Shown: positions 10,372 to 20,343, numbered from the stretch's first letter. The stretch is DNA of 64,000 bases from Tenacibaculum maritimum NCIMB 2154 (GCF_900119795.1 NZ_LT634361.1:248001-312000), one strand, 5' to 3'. Numbers and translations are program-made. Notes: a model not told the origin generated them from the sequence alone.

Positions 10372-11736
10372 ATGTTTTTAACTGTTCAAAAGTTCATTGC
10401 CGAGTTTTCTTCTTGGATTTGGGGAATCCCTCTGTTATTTTTGCTAATAGGAGGAGGGTTGTATCTTTTTGTGTATTCAGGATTAGTACCTTTTCGATAT
10501 TTTGGGCATGCTGTTGCCGTTTTGAGAGGGAAATATGATAAGCATGATGCCCCTGGAGATTTATCACATTATGAGGCATTGTCGTCAGCAATTGCAGCAA
10601 CAGTAGGAATGGGAAATATAAGTGGGGTTGCTATTGCAATAGCAACTGGAGGACCTGGTGCTATTTTTTGGATGTGGATAAGTGCTTTTGTAGGAATGGC
10701 AACTAAATTTTTTACTTGTAGTTTAGCAGTAATGTATAGAGGAAAGGATGAAGAAGGAAATGTAAAAGGAGGTCCCATGTATGTGATTACAGAGGGGTTA
10801 GGGAAAAAATGGAAACCTCTAGCATTATTTTTTGCAAGTGCAGGATTGATTGGAACTTTGCCTGCATTTCAGGCAAATCAATTAACGCAAACGCTAATAG
10901 ATGTTTTTAAAGTAAATGAGGCTAATGAGTTTATAGCAAAATTATTGCTAGGGATTGTGATAGCTATTATTGTATCTATGGTCATCTTTGGGGGGATTAA
11001 AAGAATAGGGAAAGTTGCAGGTAAATTAGTGCCAATTATGGTGGTTATATATTTACTAACAGTAATCACTATTTTAGTGTTAAGAATAAGTGAGGTTCCA
11101 GCTATTTTTACCCTAATTTTTACGAGTGCTTTTACAGGTAAATCAGTTGTAGGAGGAGCGCTAGGAACTTTAATAATAACAGGAGTAAAACGCGCTGCTT
11201 TTTCTAATGAAGCTGGATTGGGTACTGCACCAATGATGCATGGTACTGCCAAAACAAAAGAGCCTATTAGAGAAGGATTAGTAGCTATGTTAGGGCCAGC
11301 GATTGATACATTGCTAGTATGTACGTTAACTGCCTTGGCTATTTTAGCTTCAGGAGTATGGAAAGGTTTTAAAGGGAATGGCATTTCGATGACCTTGGCC
11401 GCTTTTGACTCAGTATTACCCTATCATTCAGGCAGTATCATATTAACTATTTGCGTATTAATTTTTGCCTTTTCAACATTGTTTACCTATTCATTTTATG
11501 GATATAGTTGTTTAAGTTATCTGACTACTATAAAAGTAGGAAAGTACTATAATTACATTTATGTTGGTACAGTTATTATAGCATCTATTATAAAGTTAGA
11601 TTTTGTGATAAATCTAATAGATAGTGCCTACGCGCTTATGGCAATTCCTACGGTGATTTCTACATTGATTTTAGCGCCAAAAGTAAAAAAGGCAGCAACT
11701 ATCTATTTTCAAAAATTAAAATCTGGAGCTTTCTAG
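10372..11736 (+). CDS. Sodium:alanine/glycine symporter (AGCS family)
   Basis: Inner-membrane sodium-coupled importer of small neutral amino acids. 454 residues with about ten to eleven hydrophobic segments. Family signatures: ALSSAIAATVGMGNISGVA near residues 62-80, GGPGAIFWMWISAFVGMATK, the KGGPMYVI segment, and RAAFSNEAGLGTAPMMH in the middle. Single gene with its own probable promoter; the 3' end carries a terminator-like hairpin and faces the convergent sterol desaturase-like gene. Amino acid preference cannot be read from the sequence. Confidence 0.92.
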   Translation: MFLTVQKFIAEFSSWIWGIPLLFLLIGGGLYLFVYSGLVPFRYFGHAVAVLRGKYDKHDAPGDLSHYEALSSAIAATVGMGNISGVAIAIATGGPGAIFWMWISAFVGMATKFFTCSLAVMYRGKDEEGNVKGGPMYVITEGLGKKWKPLALFFASAGLIGTLPAFQANQLTQTLIDVFKVNEANEFIAKLLLGIVIAIIVSMVIFGGIKRIGKVAGKLVPIMVVIYLLTVITILVLRISEVPAIFTLIFTSAFTGKSVVGGALGTLIITGVKRAAFSNEAGLGTAPMMHGTAKTKEPIREGLVAMLGPAIDTLLVCTLTALAILASGVWKGFKGNGISMTLAAFDSVLPYHSGSIILTICVLIFAFSTLFTYSFYGYSCLSYLTTIKVGKYYNYIYVGTVIIASIIKLDFVINLIDSAYALMAIPTVISTLILAPKVKKAATIYFQKLKSGAF

Positions 11737-11753
11737 TAAGCTAGCTCCTTTTT
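11725..11753 (+). terminator. Terminator overlapping the symporter stop codon
   Basis: GGAGCT (inside the last codons) pairs with AGCTCC, and a T-run follows. The stem is short but GC-rich and extra CTAG pairing is possible inside. Confidence 0.55.
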
Positions 11754-11817
11754 CCTAGCGAAAATTGATTGTATAATGTAATGTAGTTCTGTGTAAAAAG
11801 ATGAATAGGAGGTTATA

Positions 11818-12729
11818 TTATGAAGTCTTGGATGTTATTTTTTGCTTTGCTTCATTTCTAAACTCTTCAGCAAGTTTACCACCATCTATATGGTTCCATC
11901 CAGGAGGTTTGATTAAATAGTTTATTTTATCTTTAAATGTAGGTGCTGTTTTTATATCATACCATAATTCTTTCCATAAAACAGTTTGTATTTGCCACAA
12001 GTTTTTACCATCTATTTTATCATCCATCATTCCATACAAGGGCTTTTCTTCTTTTATTTCCGTTTGGAATGTACCAAATAAGTGATCCCATATAGAAAAG
12101 GTTTCCCCATAGTTTCTGTCTAAATACACATGGTTCTTTGAATGATGAACTCTATGAACAGAAGGGGTTACAAATATATTTTCTATCCAACTGTTTTTAG
12201 AAGAAATAAAATGTTCATTAATATGTTCAAAAAGTCCGTATATTTTAGCAATCCCATCAATTATGAGTACCATGAAGGGGTCAAATCCTAGTAAAGGAAG
12301 CCAAATAGTATTGTGTGGAGTCAGTAGAAAACCGAAAAAAGAACCTCTAACAGCAACAGTCATTTTCATTTCCTCTGCGGTATGGTGCACGCCGTGTATG
12401 CACCAGAAAAAGCGGACTCTATGTCCTAAATAATGAATGATGTAGAAAAGAAGGTCATACAAAACATAGCAGAGTACCCAAACATACCAAGAAGTTCCTA
12501 AGTCAAATAAGCGATAATTGTATAACCATAGCATAATTCCAAAGAAAAACACATCAAGAATGAAGTAGGGGAGTAATTCGACGAAGTAAGATAGTAAGTT
12601 TACAAAACCACTTTTATTGCTGTTAATTTTATTATTAATAACTAAAATAACCCATTCTAAAACTACTGAAAAAAGAAAGATAAAAGCTAGTTTACTTTCT
12701 AGTTGTTCGAATAATAATTGTATTCCCAT
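11818..12729 (-). CDS. Sterol desaturase / fatty acid hydroxylase family membrane protein
   Basis: Integral membrane di-iron oxygenase-type protein (ERG3/FAH family). 303 residues with several hydrophobic helices in the N-terminal half. The histidine boxes are HYLGH, HGVHH and, near residue 198, HRVHHSKN, which together would bind two irons. Substrates in this family include sterols, fatty acids and carotenoids; none is indicated here. It has its own promoter box at 12749-12756. The C-terminus ends in a Lys-rich tail. Confidence 0.88.
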   Translation of the reverse strand: MGIQLLFEQLESKLAFIFLFSVVLEWVILVINNKINSNKSGFVNLLSYFVELLPYFILDVFFFGIMLWLYNYRLFDLGTSWYVWVLCYVLYDLLFYIIHYLGHRVRFFWCIHGVHHTAEEMKMTVAVRGSFFGFLLTPHNTIWLPLLGFDPFMVLIIDGIAKIYGLFEHINEHFISSKNSWIENIFVTPSVHRVHHSKNHVYLDRNYGETFSIWDHLFGTFQTEIKEEKPLYGMMDDKIDGKNLWQIQTVLWKELWYDIKTAPTFKDKINYLIKPPGWNHIDGGKLAEEFRNEAKQKITSKTS

Positions 12730-13033
12730 TTTGTTTAAAAATAATACACAAAGATATCTATTTTTAGCTATTAATGATTCGTGTTTAAGGTTGTTTTTTA
12801 ATTAGCTAAAATGTTGTTTTTTATGGAAATAAAGGTGTTTTAAGACGTTTGTTGTCGTTTGAGTGATAAGAAGCATTTTTATTTGTTGAATAAGTAAATT
12901 TTTAATTTTTTCAGAGAGAAAAAAATAAAGAACTTATTTTTTAATTTTAAAAAATGTAGCTTCTTGAATTAGGGTTGGTTGCTTTATGAATAATGGTATT
13001 TTTTATAAGATTCTTTAAATCGTTTTAGACTGT
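12730..13033. other. 304-bp AT-rich intergenic region
   Basis: Upstream of the sterol desaturase-like gene and downstream of rsmI. Apart from the promoter box at 12749-12756 I see only very short ORFs and no strong hairpin or RNA gene. Confidence 0.5.
12749..12756 (-). promoter_or_regulatory. Bacteroidota -7 box for the sterol desaturase-like gene
   Basis: Minus strand TATCTTTG fits TAnnTTTG, 20 nt upstream of the ATG at 12729. Confidence 0.55.
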
Positions 13034-13705
13034 TTATTTTTTACCTTCAACAATAATAACAATTTCCCCTTTTGGAGGCTTATGGGTATAATGAGTTAAA
13101 ACCTCATGAACAGTTCCTCTGATGGTTTCTTCAAACATTTTGGTCAATTCTCTAGATACAGAAACAAGTCTATTTTCTCCAAAGTATTCCGCGAAATGCC
13201 CTAAGGTTTTGACAAGTTTATGAGGAGATTCATAGAAAATCATAGTTCTAGTTTCATCAGCAAGTAATAATAAACGAGTTTGTCTTCCTTTTTTAACAGG
13301 TAGGAAACCTTCAAAGACAAATTTATCATTTGGGAGTCCGGAGTTTACTAACGCAGGAACAAAGGCGGTAGCACCAGGTAAGCATTCAATAGGGATGCCA
13401 TTTTGTACACAAGCTCTACTCAGTAAAAAGCCAGGATCAGAAATAGCAGGTGTGCCTGCATCTGAAATCATTGCACAAGACTCCCCATTTTTTAATCTAT
13501 TTAAAATACCGTCAACAGACTTATGTTCATTATGCATATGATGACTATGCATTTGTGTGGTAATTTCAAAATGTTTTAAGAGTTTTCCACTAGTACGGGT
13601 GTCTTCAGCCAAAATAAAGTCAACATCCTTTAAAATACGAATTGCTCTAAAGGTAATATCTTCTAAGTTTCCAATTGGTGTAGGAACTAAATATAATTTG
13701 CTCAT
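13034..13705 (-). CDS. rsmI: 16S rRNA (cytidine(1402)-2'-O)-methyltransferase
   Basis: SAM-dependent tetrapyrrole-methylase-fold enzyme that 2'-O-methylates C1402 in the ribosomal decoding centre. The N-terminus LYLVPTPIGNLEDIT is the RsmI signature, followed by AEDTRTSGKLLKHF, the SDAGTPAISDPG SAM-binding segment, GATAFVPALVNSGLP and FYESPHKLVKTL. 223 residues is the short form without an extra C-terminal domain. It starts 1 nt after the cupin gene stop, so the two are co-transcribed. Confidence 0.95.
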   Translation of the reverse strand: MSKLYLVPTPIGNLEDITFRAIRILKDVDFILAEDTRTSGKLLKHFEITTQMHSHHMHNEHKSVDGILNRLKNGESCAMISDAGTPAISDPGFLLSRACVQNGIPIECLPGATAFVPALVNSGLPNDKFVFEGFLPVKKGRQTRLLLLADETRTMIFYESPHKLVKTLGHFAEYFGENRLVSVSRELTKMFEETIRGTVHEVLTHYTHKPPKGEIVIIVEGKK

Positions 13706-13706
13706 G

Positions 13707-14066
13707 TTAAATAGATGGGTAAGTTGTTACAGTAATATCAGAAATTACATCGCCTGTATGCTTAGTTGTTAAGGGCTCAAATAGTAAGATATGAACTTCC
13801 TCTTTGGCAATAGGTTTGTGTTCTACTCCTTTAGGAACGATATAAAACTCTCCTTCATTTAGAGTAATTGTTTTGTCTCTAAATTCAATATCTAAAGAAC
13901 CTTTTATGACCATAAATAGCTCATCTTCATTGTCATGTTTATGAAAAACAAAGGCGCCTTTTATTTTAGCTAGTAGTATTTGTTGCCCATTTAATTCCCC
14001 TATTTTTTTAGGAGACCAATGGTCTGAAAATAAGCTAAATTTATCTTTTATATTAATTACACTCAT
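13707..14066 (-). CDS. Cupin-domain protein
   Basis: A 119-residue single-domain cupin. I take the start as MSVINIKDKF (14066) because a promoter box occupies 14071-14078, within a longer reading that begins at 14081. Metal-binding cupin motif 1 appears as HKHDNEDELFMVIKG and motif 2 as PKGVEHKPIAKEE. The glycine-rich turns suggest a small-molecule-binding or isomerase-type cupin of unknown substrate. It is first in a two-gene unit with rsmI, which does not explain its role. Confidence 0.82.
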   Translation of the reverse strand: MSVINIKDKFSLFSDHWSPKKIGELNGQQILLAKIKGAFVFHKHDNEDELFMVIKGSLDIEFRDKTITLNEGEFYIVPKGVEHKPIAKEEVHILLFEPLTTKHTGDVISDITVTTYPSI

Positions 14067-14070
14067 GCTA

Positions 14071-14078
14071 CAAAAATA
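14071..14078 (-). promoter_or_regulatory. -7 box for cupin-rsmI
   Basis: Minus strand TATTTTTG fits TAnnTTTG and ends 4 nt before the cupin ATG at 14066, implying an almost leaderless transcript. Confidence 0.5.
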
Positions 14079-14137
14079 CAAAGATTTTTAAGGATTATTC
14101 CTGATTGATAAAAACTAGTTATTTTGTTGAAAATGTT

Positions 14138-14145
14138 TAATTTTG
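14138..14145 (+). promoter_or_regulatory. -7 box for aspS
   Basis: TAATTTTG fits TAnnTTTG, 21 nt before the aspS ATG. Confidence 0.55.
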
Positions 14146-14166
14146 CACCTCATTTAAAGAAGCAAC

Positions 14167-15921
14167 ATGTATAGAAGTCATTCTTGTGGCGAATTAAGAG
14201 CGTCGCATATTAATACCGAAGTAACCTTAGCAGGATGGGTACAAAAATCACGTGATAAAGGATTTATGATTTGGGTAGATTTACGTGATCGTTATGGAAT
14301 TACGCAATTAATTTTTGATGAAGAACGTACCTCTAAAGATTTAATAGAGAAGGCGAAAACATTAGGGCGTGAATTTGTAATTCAAGTTACAGGAACTGTT
14401 ATTGAGCGTCAGTCTAAAAACTCAAATATGGAAACTGGAGATGTTGAGGTATTGGTATCTGGGTTAGAAATTTTAAATGAAGCAAAATTGCCACCGTTTA
14501 CTATTGAAGATCATACGGATGGAGGTGAAGATATACGAATGAAGTATCGTTATTTAGATATTCGTCGCAATCCAGTTAAAGATAGCTTGATCTTCCGTCA
14601 TAAAGTTTCAATGGAGGTTAGAAAATACCTGTCAGATAAAGGTTTTATTGATGTAGAAACTCCTTATTTAATTAAATCAACTCCAGAGGGGGCACGTGAT
14701 TTCGTAGTTCCTTCTAGAATGAACTCGGGTGAGTTTTATGCCTTGCCTCAATCGCCTCAAACTTTTAAACAGTTGTTAATGGTTGGAGGAATGGACAAGT
14801 ATTTCCAAATTGTAAAATGCTTTAGAGATGAAGATTTACGAGCAGACCGTCAGCCAGAGTTTACGCAAATAGATTGTGAAATGGCATTTGTTGAGCAAGA
14901 AGATATTTTAGAAATATTTGAGGGTATGACACGTCACTTATTGAAAGAAATCAATGGAGTAGAGGTTGAAAAATTTCCAAGAATTTCATTTGATGATGCC
15001 ATGCGTTTGTATGGAAACGATAAGCCAGACATCAGGTTTGGAATGGAATTCGGAGAATTGAATGAGGTAACTCAACATAAAGACTTTAAGGTGTTTAATG
15101 AAGCTGAGTTAGTGGTAGGAATTGCCGTGCCAGGAGGAGCTTCATATACACGAAAAGAGATTGATAAATTAATTGATTGGGTGCGCCGCCCTCAGGTAGG
15201 AGCTTTAGGAATGGTGTATGTTAAATGCAATGAAGACGGTTCGTTTAAATCATCGGTTGATAAGTTTTACAACCAAGAAGATTTAGCCAAATGGGCAGAG
15301 AAAACAGGAGCAAAAGCTGGCGATTTAATTTGTGTTTTGTCAGGAAAAACGTCTAAAGTAAGGGCGCAATTGAGTGCTTTGCGTATGGAATTAGCTGAGC
15401 GTTTAGGGTTGAGAGATCCTAAGGTGTTTGCGCCACTATGGGTAGTTGATTTTCCATTGTTAGAATTAGATGAAGAAACGGGGCATTACCATGCAATGCA
15501 TCATCCATTTACGTCTCCAAAACCAGGGCAATTAGAGTTATTAGATACCAATCCAGGAGCAGTAAAAGCAAATGCATATGATTTGGTACTTAATGGAAAT
15601 GAAATAGGAGGAGGTTCTATTCGTATCCATGATAAGGGAGTACAAGCAACCATGTTTAAGCATTTAGGGTTTACGGAAGAAGAAGCAAAAGCTCAATTTG
15701 GATTTTTAATGGATGCTTTTGAATATGGAGCGCCACCACATGGAGGATTGGCTTTTGGTCTGGATCGATTAGTGGCTATTTTAGGAGGTCAAGAAACTAT
15801 CCGTGATTTTATTGCTTTTCCTAAAAACAATTCAGGACGTGATGTAATGATTGACGCTCCTGCTGCGATAGATAATGAGCAACTGAAAGAATTGAGCATT
15901 CAATTAGATGTACAAAAGTAA
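14167..15921 (+). CDS. aspS: Aspartyl-tRNA synthetase
   Basis: Class II synthetase charging tRNA-Asp. 584 residues, the bacterial form: N-terminal OB-fold anticodon-binding domain (about 1-110, [20 protein letters not shown]), catalytic core with [14 protein letters not shown] (motif 2), the bacterial GAD insertion (about 290-400), and the C-terminal [15 protein letters not shown] (motif 3). Monocistronic, with a promoter box upstream and a terminator at 15990-16022. The GAD domain identifies it as AspRS, but discriminating versus non-discriminating activity cannot be read. Confidence 0.97.
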   Translation: MYRSHSCGELRASHINTEVTLAGWVQKSRDKGFMIWVDLRDRYGITQLIFDEERTSKDLIEKAKTLGREFVIQVTGTVIERQSKNSNMETGDVEVLVSGLEILNEAKLPPFTIEDHTDGGEDIRMKYRYLDIRRNPVKDSLIFRHKVSMEVRKYLSDKGFIDVETPYLIKSTPEGARDFVVPSRMNSGEFYALPQSPQTFKQLLMVGGMDKYFQIVKCFRDEDLRADRQPEFTQIDCEMAFVEQEDILEIFEGMTRHLLKEINGVEVEKFPRISFDDAMRLYGNDKPDIRFGMEFGELNEVTQHKDFKVFNEAELVVGIAVPGGASYTRKEIDKLIDWVRRPQVGALGMVYVKCNEDGSFKSSVDKFYNQEDLAKWAEKTGAKAGDLICVLSGKTSKVRAQLSALRMELAERLGLRDPKVFAPLWVVDFPLLELDEETGHYHAMHHPFTSPKPGQLELLDTNPGAVKANAYDLVLNGNEIGGGSIRIHDKGVQATMFKHLGFTEEEAKAQFGFLMDAFEYGAPPHGGLAFGLDRLVAILGGQETIRDFIAFPKNNSGRDVMIDAPAAIDNEQLKELSIQLDVQK

Positions 15922-15989
15922 AAAGAACTTTTATACCAATAGTTTCTCTTAAGAGAAGCATAAAGTATGATAAATCGCTTCAATACCAT

Positions 15990-16022
15990 AAAAATCCCGA
16001 TCTAGTAAGGTTGGGATTTTTT
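15990..16022 (+). terminator. Rho-independent terminator of aspS
   Basis: AAAAATCCC pairs with GGGATTTTT around a 14-nt loop, followed by Ts. It lies about 70 nt past the aspS stop. Confidence 0.75.
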
Positions 16023-16038
16023 AATTAAATTTGATTAG

Positions 16039-17814
16039 ATGCCACGATCTAAAAATATATTTCGCAGAATTTTAATTTGGAGATACAAGTATGTGTCTGA
16101 ACGACAGTTTGTATATGTACTTAGTATCTTAGTTGGATTTTTAGCAGGTTTAGGAACATTGGTATTAAAGAATATGACGTTCTTTTTTCATGATATTCTC
16201 GAAGGAAACTTAATTAAAGGGTTTCACAATCCTTTGTATTTTATTTTTCCTATCATAGGTTTATTTTTAGTGTATTCTATTAAGAGGTTCCTCCTTAAAA
16301 AAGATATTGGTCATGGAATTTCAACAACGTTATATGCGATATCAAAACGAAGCGGAATTATAGAGAAATATAAAATATATGCTTCTTTAATAACAGCGCC
16401 AATTACTGTAGGTTTTGGAGGATCGGCAGGATTACAAGGTCCTGCTGTAAGTACAGGAGCTGCATTAGGATCAACAATAGCGCAATTATTTCATATGAAT
16501 ACAAAAACACGTATGTTACTGATAGGTTGTGCTACTGCAGGAGCTATGTCATCAATGTTTAAAGCTCCTGTAGCTGCAATCGTTTTTGCTGTTGAAATTT
16601 TTAGTTTAGATTTAGCGTTTGCTTCTTTAGTACCCTTGCTGCTAGCTTCTGTGTCAGCAGTAATAACCTCTTATTTTTTCTTAGGACACGATGTATTACT
16701 GGGTTTTAAGTTACAAGATGTTTTTGAAATTAAAGACATAGCCTTTTATATTTTATTAGGGATAGGAACGGGAGTGGCTTCTGTATATTTTTCAAAGACT
16801 TATTTTGCAATCAATAGTCTTTTTGATCAGTTTGAAAAACCTTTTCAAAAATTAGTTATAGGAGCTATTACAATAGGTGTGTTACTATATTTAATACCTT
16901 CTTTGTATGGGGAGGGATATGGAGTTATTAATAGTTTACTAAAAGGAGATGCGATTGGGGCTTTAAAGAAAATTCCATACGATTTTGATTTTACTAATGC
17001 ATGGGTTGTTATTGTTTTCTTATTAATTATAATTCTTTTTAAAGGGATTGCTATGACCGTAACTTTTGCTGCTGGAGGAGTAGGAGGTATTTTTATACCA
17101 ACCTTGGTTATGGGGAGTGCTTTGGGGAGTGTATTTGCAAAAGTTATTAATGAGTTTGGTTTTTCAATATCAGAATCTAATTTCACCTTGATAGGAATGA
17201 CTGGGTTAATGGCAGGAGTTTTACATGCTCCATTAACAGCCATCTTTTTGATAGCAGAAATTACAGGAGGTTATGATTTGTTTGTGCCTTTAATGTTAGT
17301 AGCAGCTATATCTTATGCGTTTACCAAGTATTTTGTATCTAATTCTATATATACTGTTGAATTAGCGAAAAAAGGAGCGCTAATTACTCATAATAAGGAT
17401 AAGAATGTACTAATGATGATGGAGTTAGATCAGGTTATAGAAACGAATTTTAAGCAAGTTACTCCTGAAATGACACTTGGAGAATTATTAAGAAACGCAG
17501 TAGCAGTGTCTTCTCGGAATATTTTTCCTGTATTAGACGAAACGCAGCAATTTTTAGGGATTGTATTATTGGATGATATTCGCCCGATGATGTTTGACCA
17601 AGATTTGTATGATAAAACGAATGTAGCAGATGTTATGAGAAGTGCTCCTGGGATTATCTTTCATGATGATGCTGCTGAAAAGGTCATGGAAAAGTTTAAA
17701 GAGAGTGGAGCTTGGAACCTTCCTGTGGTTGAAAAAGGAAAATATATTGGTTTTATCTCAAAGTCAAAATTATTAACGGTTTACAGAAATAAATTGATAG
17801 AAGTTACTGTTTAA
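16039..17814 (+). CDS. ClC-family chloride channel/transporter with C-terminal CBS pair
   Basis: Membrane anion channel or exchanger, 591 residues: about 440 residues of ClC helices then two CBS domains (about 460-590). Motifs include GHGIST (91-96) in the first selectivity region and GGVGGIFIPTLVMGSALG in helix N. At the gating position the sequence reads GLQGP (131-135) so Q133 replaces the glutamate of the usual GxEGP; codon CAA is at 16435-16437. In helix H the segment FAVEIF lacks the second acidic residue of proton-coupled exchangers. This suggests passive channel behaviour, which is inference. The stop overlaps that of the convergent glpQ-like gene by 3 nt. Confidence 0.9.
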   Translation: MPRSKNIFRRILIWRYKYVSERQFVYVLSILVGFLAGLGTLVLKNMTFFFHDILEGNLIKGFHNPLYFIFPIIGLFLVYSIKRFLLKKDIGHGISTTLYAISKRSGIIEKYKIYASLITAPITVGFGGSAGLQGPAVSTGAALGSTIAQLFHMNTKTRMLLIGCATAGAMSSMFKAPVAAIVFAVEIFSLDLAFASLVPLLLASVSAVITSYFFLGHDVLLGFKLQDVFEIKDIAFYILLGIGTGVASVYFSKTYFAINSLFDQFEKPFQKLVIGAITIGVLLYLIPSLYGEGYGVINSLLKGDAIGALKKIPYDFDFTNAWVVIVFLLIIILFKGIAMTVTFAAGGVGGIFIPTLVMGSALGSVFAKVINEFGFSISESNFTLIGMTGLMAGVLHAPLTAIFLIAEITGGYDLFVPLMLVAAISYAFTKYFVSNSIYTVELAKKGALITHNKDKNVLMMMELDQVIETNFKQVTPEMTLGELLRNAVAVSSRNIFPVLDETQQFLGIVLLDDIRPMMFDQDLYDKTNVADVMRSAPGIIFHDDAAEKVMEKFKESGAWNLPVVEKGKYIGFISKSKLLTVYRNKLIEVTV

Positions 17815-18737
17815 CGAATGTGTAGAGCCATTTGATCAGGGAAATCAGTAAAGGCACCATCTATATTGGCTTTGTAAACCAAGGTTTTTACCATTTCCTC
17901 AAAGGAAGTAAACTCGTCTAATTGATCGGCTCTAAGCGTATAGGGGTGGACTTGTAAGCCGAGTTTATGAGCATCTTTGACAAGAGAAGTTATTTTCCAT
18001 TCTCCATGTGCCTTTTTATCGAGAATATATTTGTACCAAGGTCCAATAGCATCGGCATAAGTTGCAAAAGATGAAAGCTGATGGAGTTCTTCAGGAAATT
18101 CAATTAATTGTACTAAAAATAGCTCAGCGCGTAAATCTTCTCTTATTCGTTTTAATTCTTTCGCATCGAAGCATTGTAACATGCATTTATTTTGCTTGGA
18201 TGTATAACCATAATCCGCTAAAATTTGTACTACAATTTTAGAAATATCTTTGCCTTCTTTTTGATGGAAAAGCGGGTTTTTAATTTCAGGATAAATACCA
18301 ATATTTTTACCAGTACTCTTATTCAATCCTTGGATCAACTCTATTTCTTGTTGGAAAGTGTGAAGTCTAAAGCTGCTTTTTCCCGTAGGAAACCTTTTTT
18401 GATACACCTGTATTCCTGTTTTAGGATGGAAACGTTCTGTAACTTCTAATTCTTGTATTTCTTTAAAGGTAAAATCAATTACATAGAAGCGTCCATCGTT
18501 GCGTTTTTTATTAGGGAATTTTGATGACACATTGGTTACATCATCTAAATAAATGTCATGAATAACAATAGGGATATCATCTTTACTAAGTACTAAATCT
18601 TGTTCAATAAAGTCAGGTTGCATTGCATATGCCATGGCTTTCGATTCCATAGTATGCTCAGGTAAATAGCCAGAAGCTCCTCTATGGGCAATTATTATGG
18701 TATTTTTCATTACTTTTTGTTTTGATGTAGTAGCCAT
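17811..18737 (-). CDS. Glycerophosphodiester phosphodiesterase family protein
   Basis: GDPD-family enzyme that hydrolyses glycerophosphodiesters to glycerol-3-phosphate and an alcohol. The core motifs are IIAHRGASGYLPEHT (catalytic His/Arg and Glu) and the metal/acid-base segment FIEQDLVLSKDDIPIVIHD, with PEIKNP later. 308 residues is close to the GlpQ type. I see no signal peptide, unlike periplasmic GlpQ; the first ten residues (MATTSKQKVM) may be leader, with a second Met at residue 10 directly before NTIIIAHRG. The 3' end overlaps the ClC stop codon. Confidence 0.88.
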   Translation of the reverse strand: MATTSKQKVMKNTIIIAHRGASGYLPEHTMESKAMAYAMQPDFIEQDLVLSKDDIPIVIHDIYLDDVTNVSSKFPNKKRNDGRFYVIDFTFKEIQELEVTERFHPKTGIQVYQKRFPTGKSSFRLHTFQQEIELIQGLNKSTGKNIGIYPEIKNPLFHQKEGKDISKIVVQILADYGYTSKQNKCMLQCFDAKELKRIREDLRAELFLVQLIEFPEELHQLSSFATYADAIGPWYKYILDKKAHGEWKITSLVKDAHKLGLQVHPYTLRADQLDEFTSFEEMVKTLVYKANIDGAFTDFPDQMALHIR

Positions 18738-18785
18738 ATTTATGAGAATTACAGAAAATGAAGAGAATAGAAAGTCTTTTCATTA

Positions 18786-20288
18786 TTACAAATAGACCTG
18801 AATGGTTAACGAAATTACTGTAAAAAATGTTAGTATAATAACTAGTGGAATGATGAATTTTAACCATTTGTCGTAGCCTATTTTTACGATGGCTAATGAA
18901 GCTAATATCAATCCTGTAGGGTTGATAAAAGCAAATAGCCCCATACCATATTGATATGCATTTACAATAATTTCTCTCCCAATACCTACCGTATCAGCTA
19001 GAGGAGACATGATAGGCATTGTTAAAACTGCCATTCCAGAAGAGCTAGGAATAAAGAAAGATAAGCCCGAGTAAATAAATAATAAGACATTTGTAAATAT
19101 GCCTTTGGGCATTTCACTAGTAAAGTCGTTTGCATATTGTAAGATCGTATCACTAATGAATCCTTGTTCCATTAATATAGATACCCCTCTGGCAATTCCT
19201 ATAATAAAGGCAACACTTAGCAAATCACTTGCTCCTTGGATGAAAACAGCTACAAATTTATCTTCTTTTATTTTACCAAGTACGCCAATTAAAATAGCAC
19301 CTACTAAAAAGACTACCGTCATTTCTTCAAACCACCAATTTAAGCGAGAAACTCCATAAATCATAATGACGAAACATAATGAAAAAACAATTAAAATTAG
19401 TCGCAATCGATTTGTTAGCTGATGTGCATTAGATGTAGCGTTTCCAAAAAGGTTTTCAATGCTTTCCTTTTCTTTAAATATAATAGACTTTGTAGGATCT
19501 TTTTGTACTTTATTAGCATATCTTAAGATATAAAAAATGCAGATAGCTAGTCCTAATAAAAGCATGATAAGTCTTCCTGTAAATCCTGTAGTCCAGTTTA
19601 TTCCAGCTGCATCAGAGGCAATAATAACGCTAAAAGGGTTTACTGTAGAGCACATGGTTCCAATAGAAGAGCCAATATATACACAGGCTAGTGCAACGAT
19701 AGCGTCGTATTTAGCTGCTAAAAAAATAGGAATTAATATTGGATAGAAAGCAATTGTTTCCTCAGCTAATCCAAAAGTAGTTCCTCCAATAGCTATTAAG
19801 GTAGTTACAACGATAATTAACCAATATTCTTTTCCTTTTAAGGTATTTGCTAGCCAAGAGATGCCTGCATCAAAAGCTCCCGTAAAGTTCATAATTCCAA
19901 TGACTCCTCCTAAAATTAAAACAAATAAAATAATATCTGAAGATTGTATGATTCCTTTTATAGGTGATTTAAAAAAAGCTAAGAGTCCTTGTGGCCTTGG
20001 TGCTAGCCGTGTATAGGTTTTAGGGATGCTAATAGGTTTTCCTATATCACCATCAGTAAACTTGTTTAAAGGGATTTTGATTCCTAAGTTTTCTAGTGTT
20101 TCTTGATTTGCTGGTAACTCCTTAGTTTCATTTAGATGCGTGTAGATAAAAGAGTTGTCCTTCTTTTGATATTGTAAGGTGTCAAATTTACCAGCTGGAA
20201 TAAACCAAGTAAGTAGTGCAACAAAACCAGCTATTAAGAGTAAAATAGTATGGGGGGTTGGAAATTTTAGTTTTTTCAAAATGAACAA
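18786..20288 (-). CDS. YfcC/C4-dicarboxylate-carrier-like membrane transporter
   Basis: Polytopic inner-membrane carrier of the YfcC/DcuC-like family (ion transporter superfamily). 500 residues, around eleven to twelve hydrophobic segments, starting FPTPHTILLLIAGFVALLTW. Characteristic pieces: FALVLILGG-like helix (ILFVLILGGVIGIMN), GTTFGLAEETIAFYPILIP and SSSGMAVLTMPIMSPLAD. A periplasmic loop lies at about residues 35-95. Substrate is unknown; relatives are predicted to move dicarboxylates, amino acids or arginine/ornithine. It starts about 80 nt below the purF terminator, so it is probably its own unit, possibly continuing into the glpQ-like gene (48-nt gap). Confidence 0.82.
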   Translation of the reverse strand: MFILKKLKFPTPHTILLLIAGFVALLTWFIPAGKFDTLQYQKKDNSFIYTHLNETKELPANQETLENLGIKIPLNKFTDGDIGKPISIPKTYTRLAPRPQGLLAFFKSPIKGIIQSSDIILFVLILGGVIGIMNFTGAFDAGISWLANTLKGKEYWLIIVVTTLIAIGGTTFGLAEETIAFYPILIPIFLAAKYDAIVALACVYIGSSIGTMCSTVNPFSVIIASDAAGINWTTGFTGRLIMLLLGLAICIFYILRYANKVQKDPTKSIIFKEKESIENLFGNATSNAHQLTNRLRLILIVFSLCFVIMIYGVSRLNWWFEEMTVVFLVGAILIGVLGKIKEDKFVAVFIQGASDLLSVAFIIGIARGVSILMEQGFISDTILQYANDFTSEMPKGIFTNVLLFIYSGLSFFIPSSSGMAVLTMPIMSPLADTVGIGREIIVNAYQYGMGLFAFINPTGLILASLAIVKIGYDKWLKFIIPLVIILTFFTVISLTIQVYL

Positions 20289-20310
20289 AATTTAGTTTTC
20301 GGTTAAAAAT

Positions 20311-20343
20311 AGAAAAAAGCATTTACTGTACGTAAATGCTTTT
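20311..20343 (-). terminator. Rho-independent terminator of purF
   Basis: A perfect 12-bp stem (AAAAGCATTTAC / GTAAATGCTTTT) with a 5-nt loop and a T-rich tail on the minus strand, 25 nt past the purF stop. Confidence 0.85.

Noticed and set aside
10878-11384. 168-codon minus-strand ORF
   Set aside because: It lies inside the clear AGCS symporter gene and is an antisense shadow with no recognisable protein features.
16845-17243. 132-codon minus-strand ORF
   Set aside because: Antisense to the ClC gene; hydrophobic, low-complexity translation and no start context.
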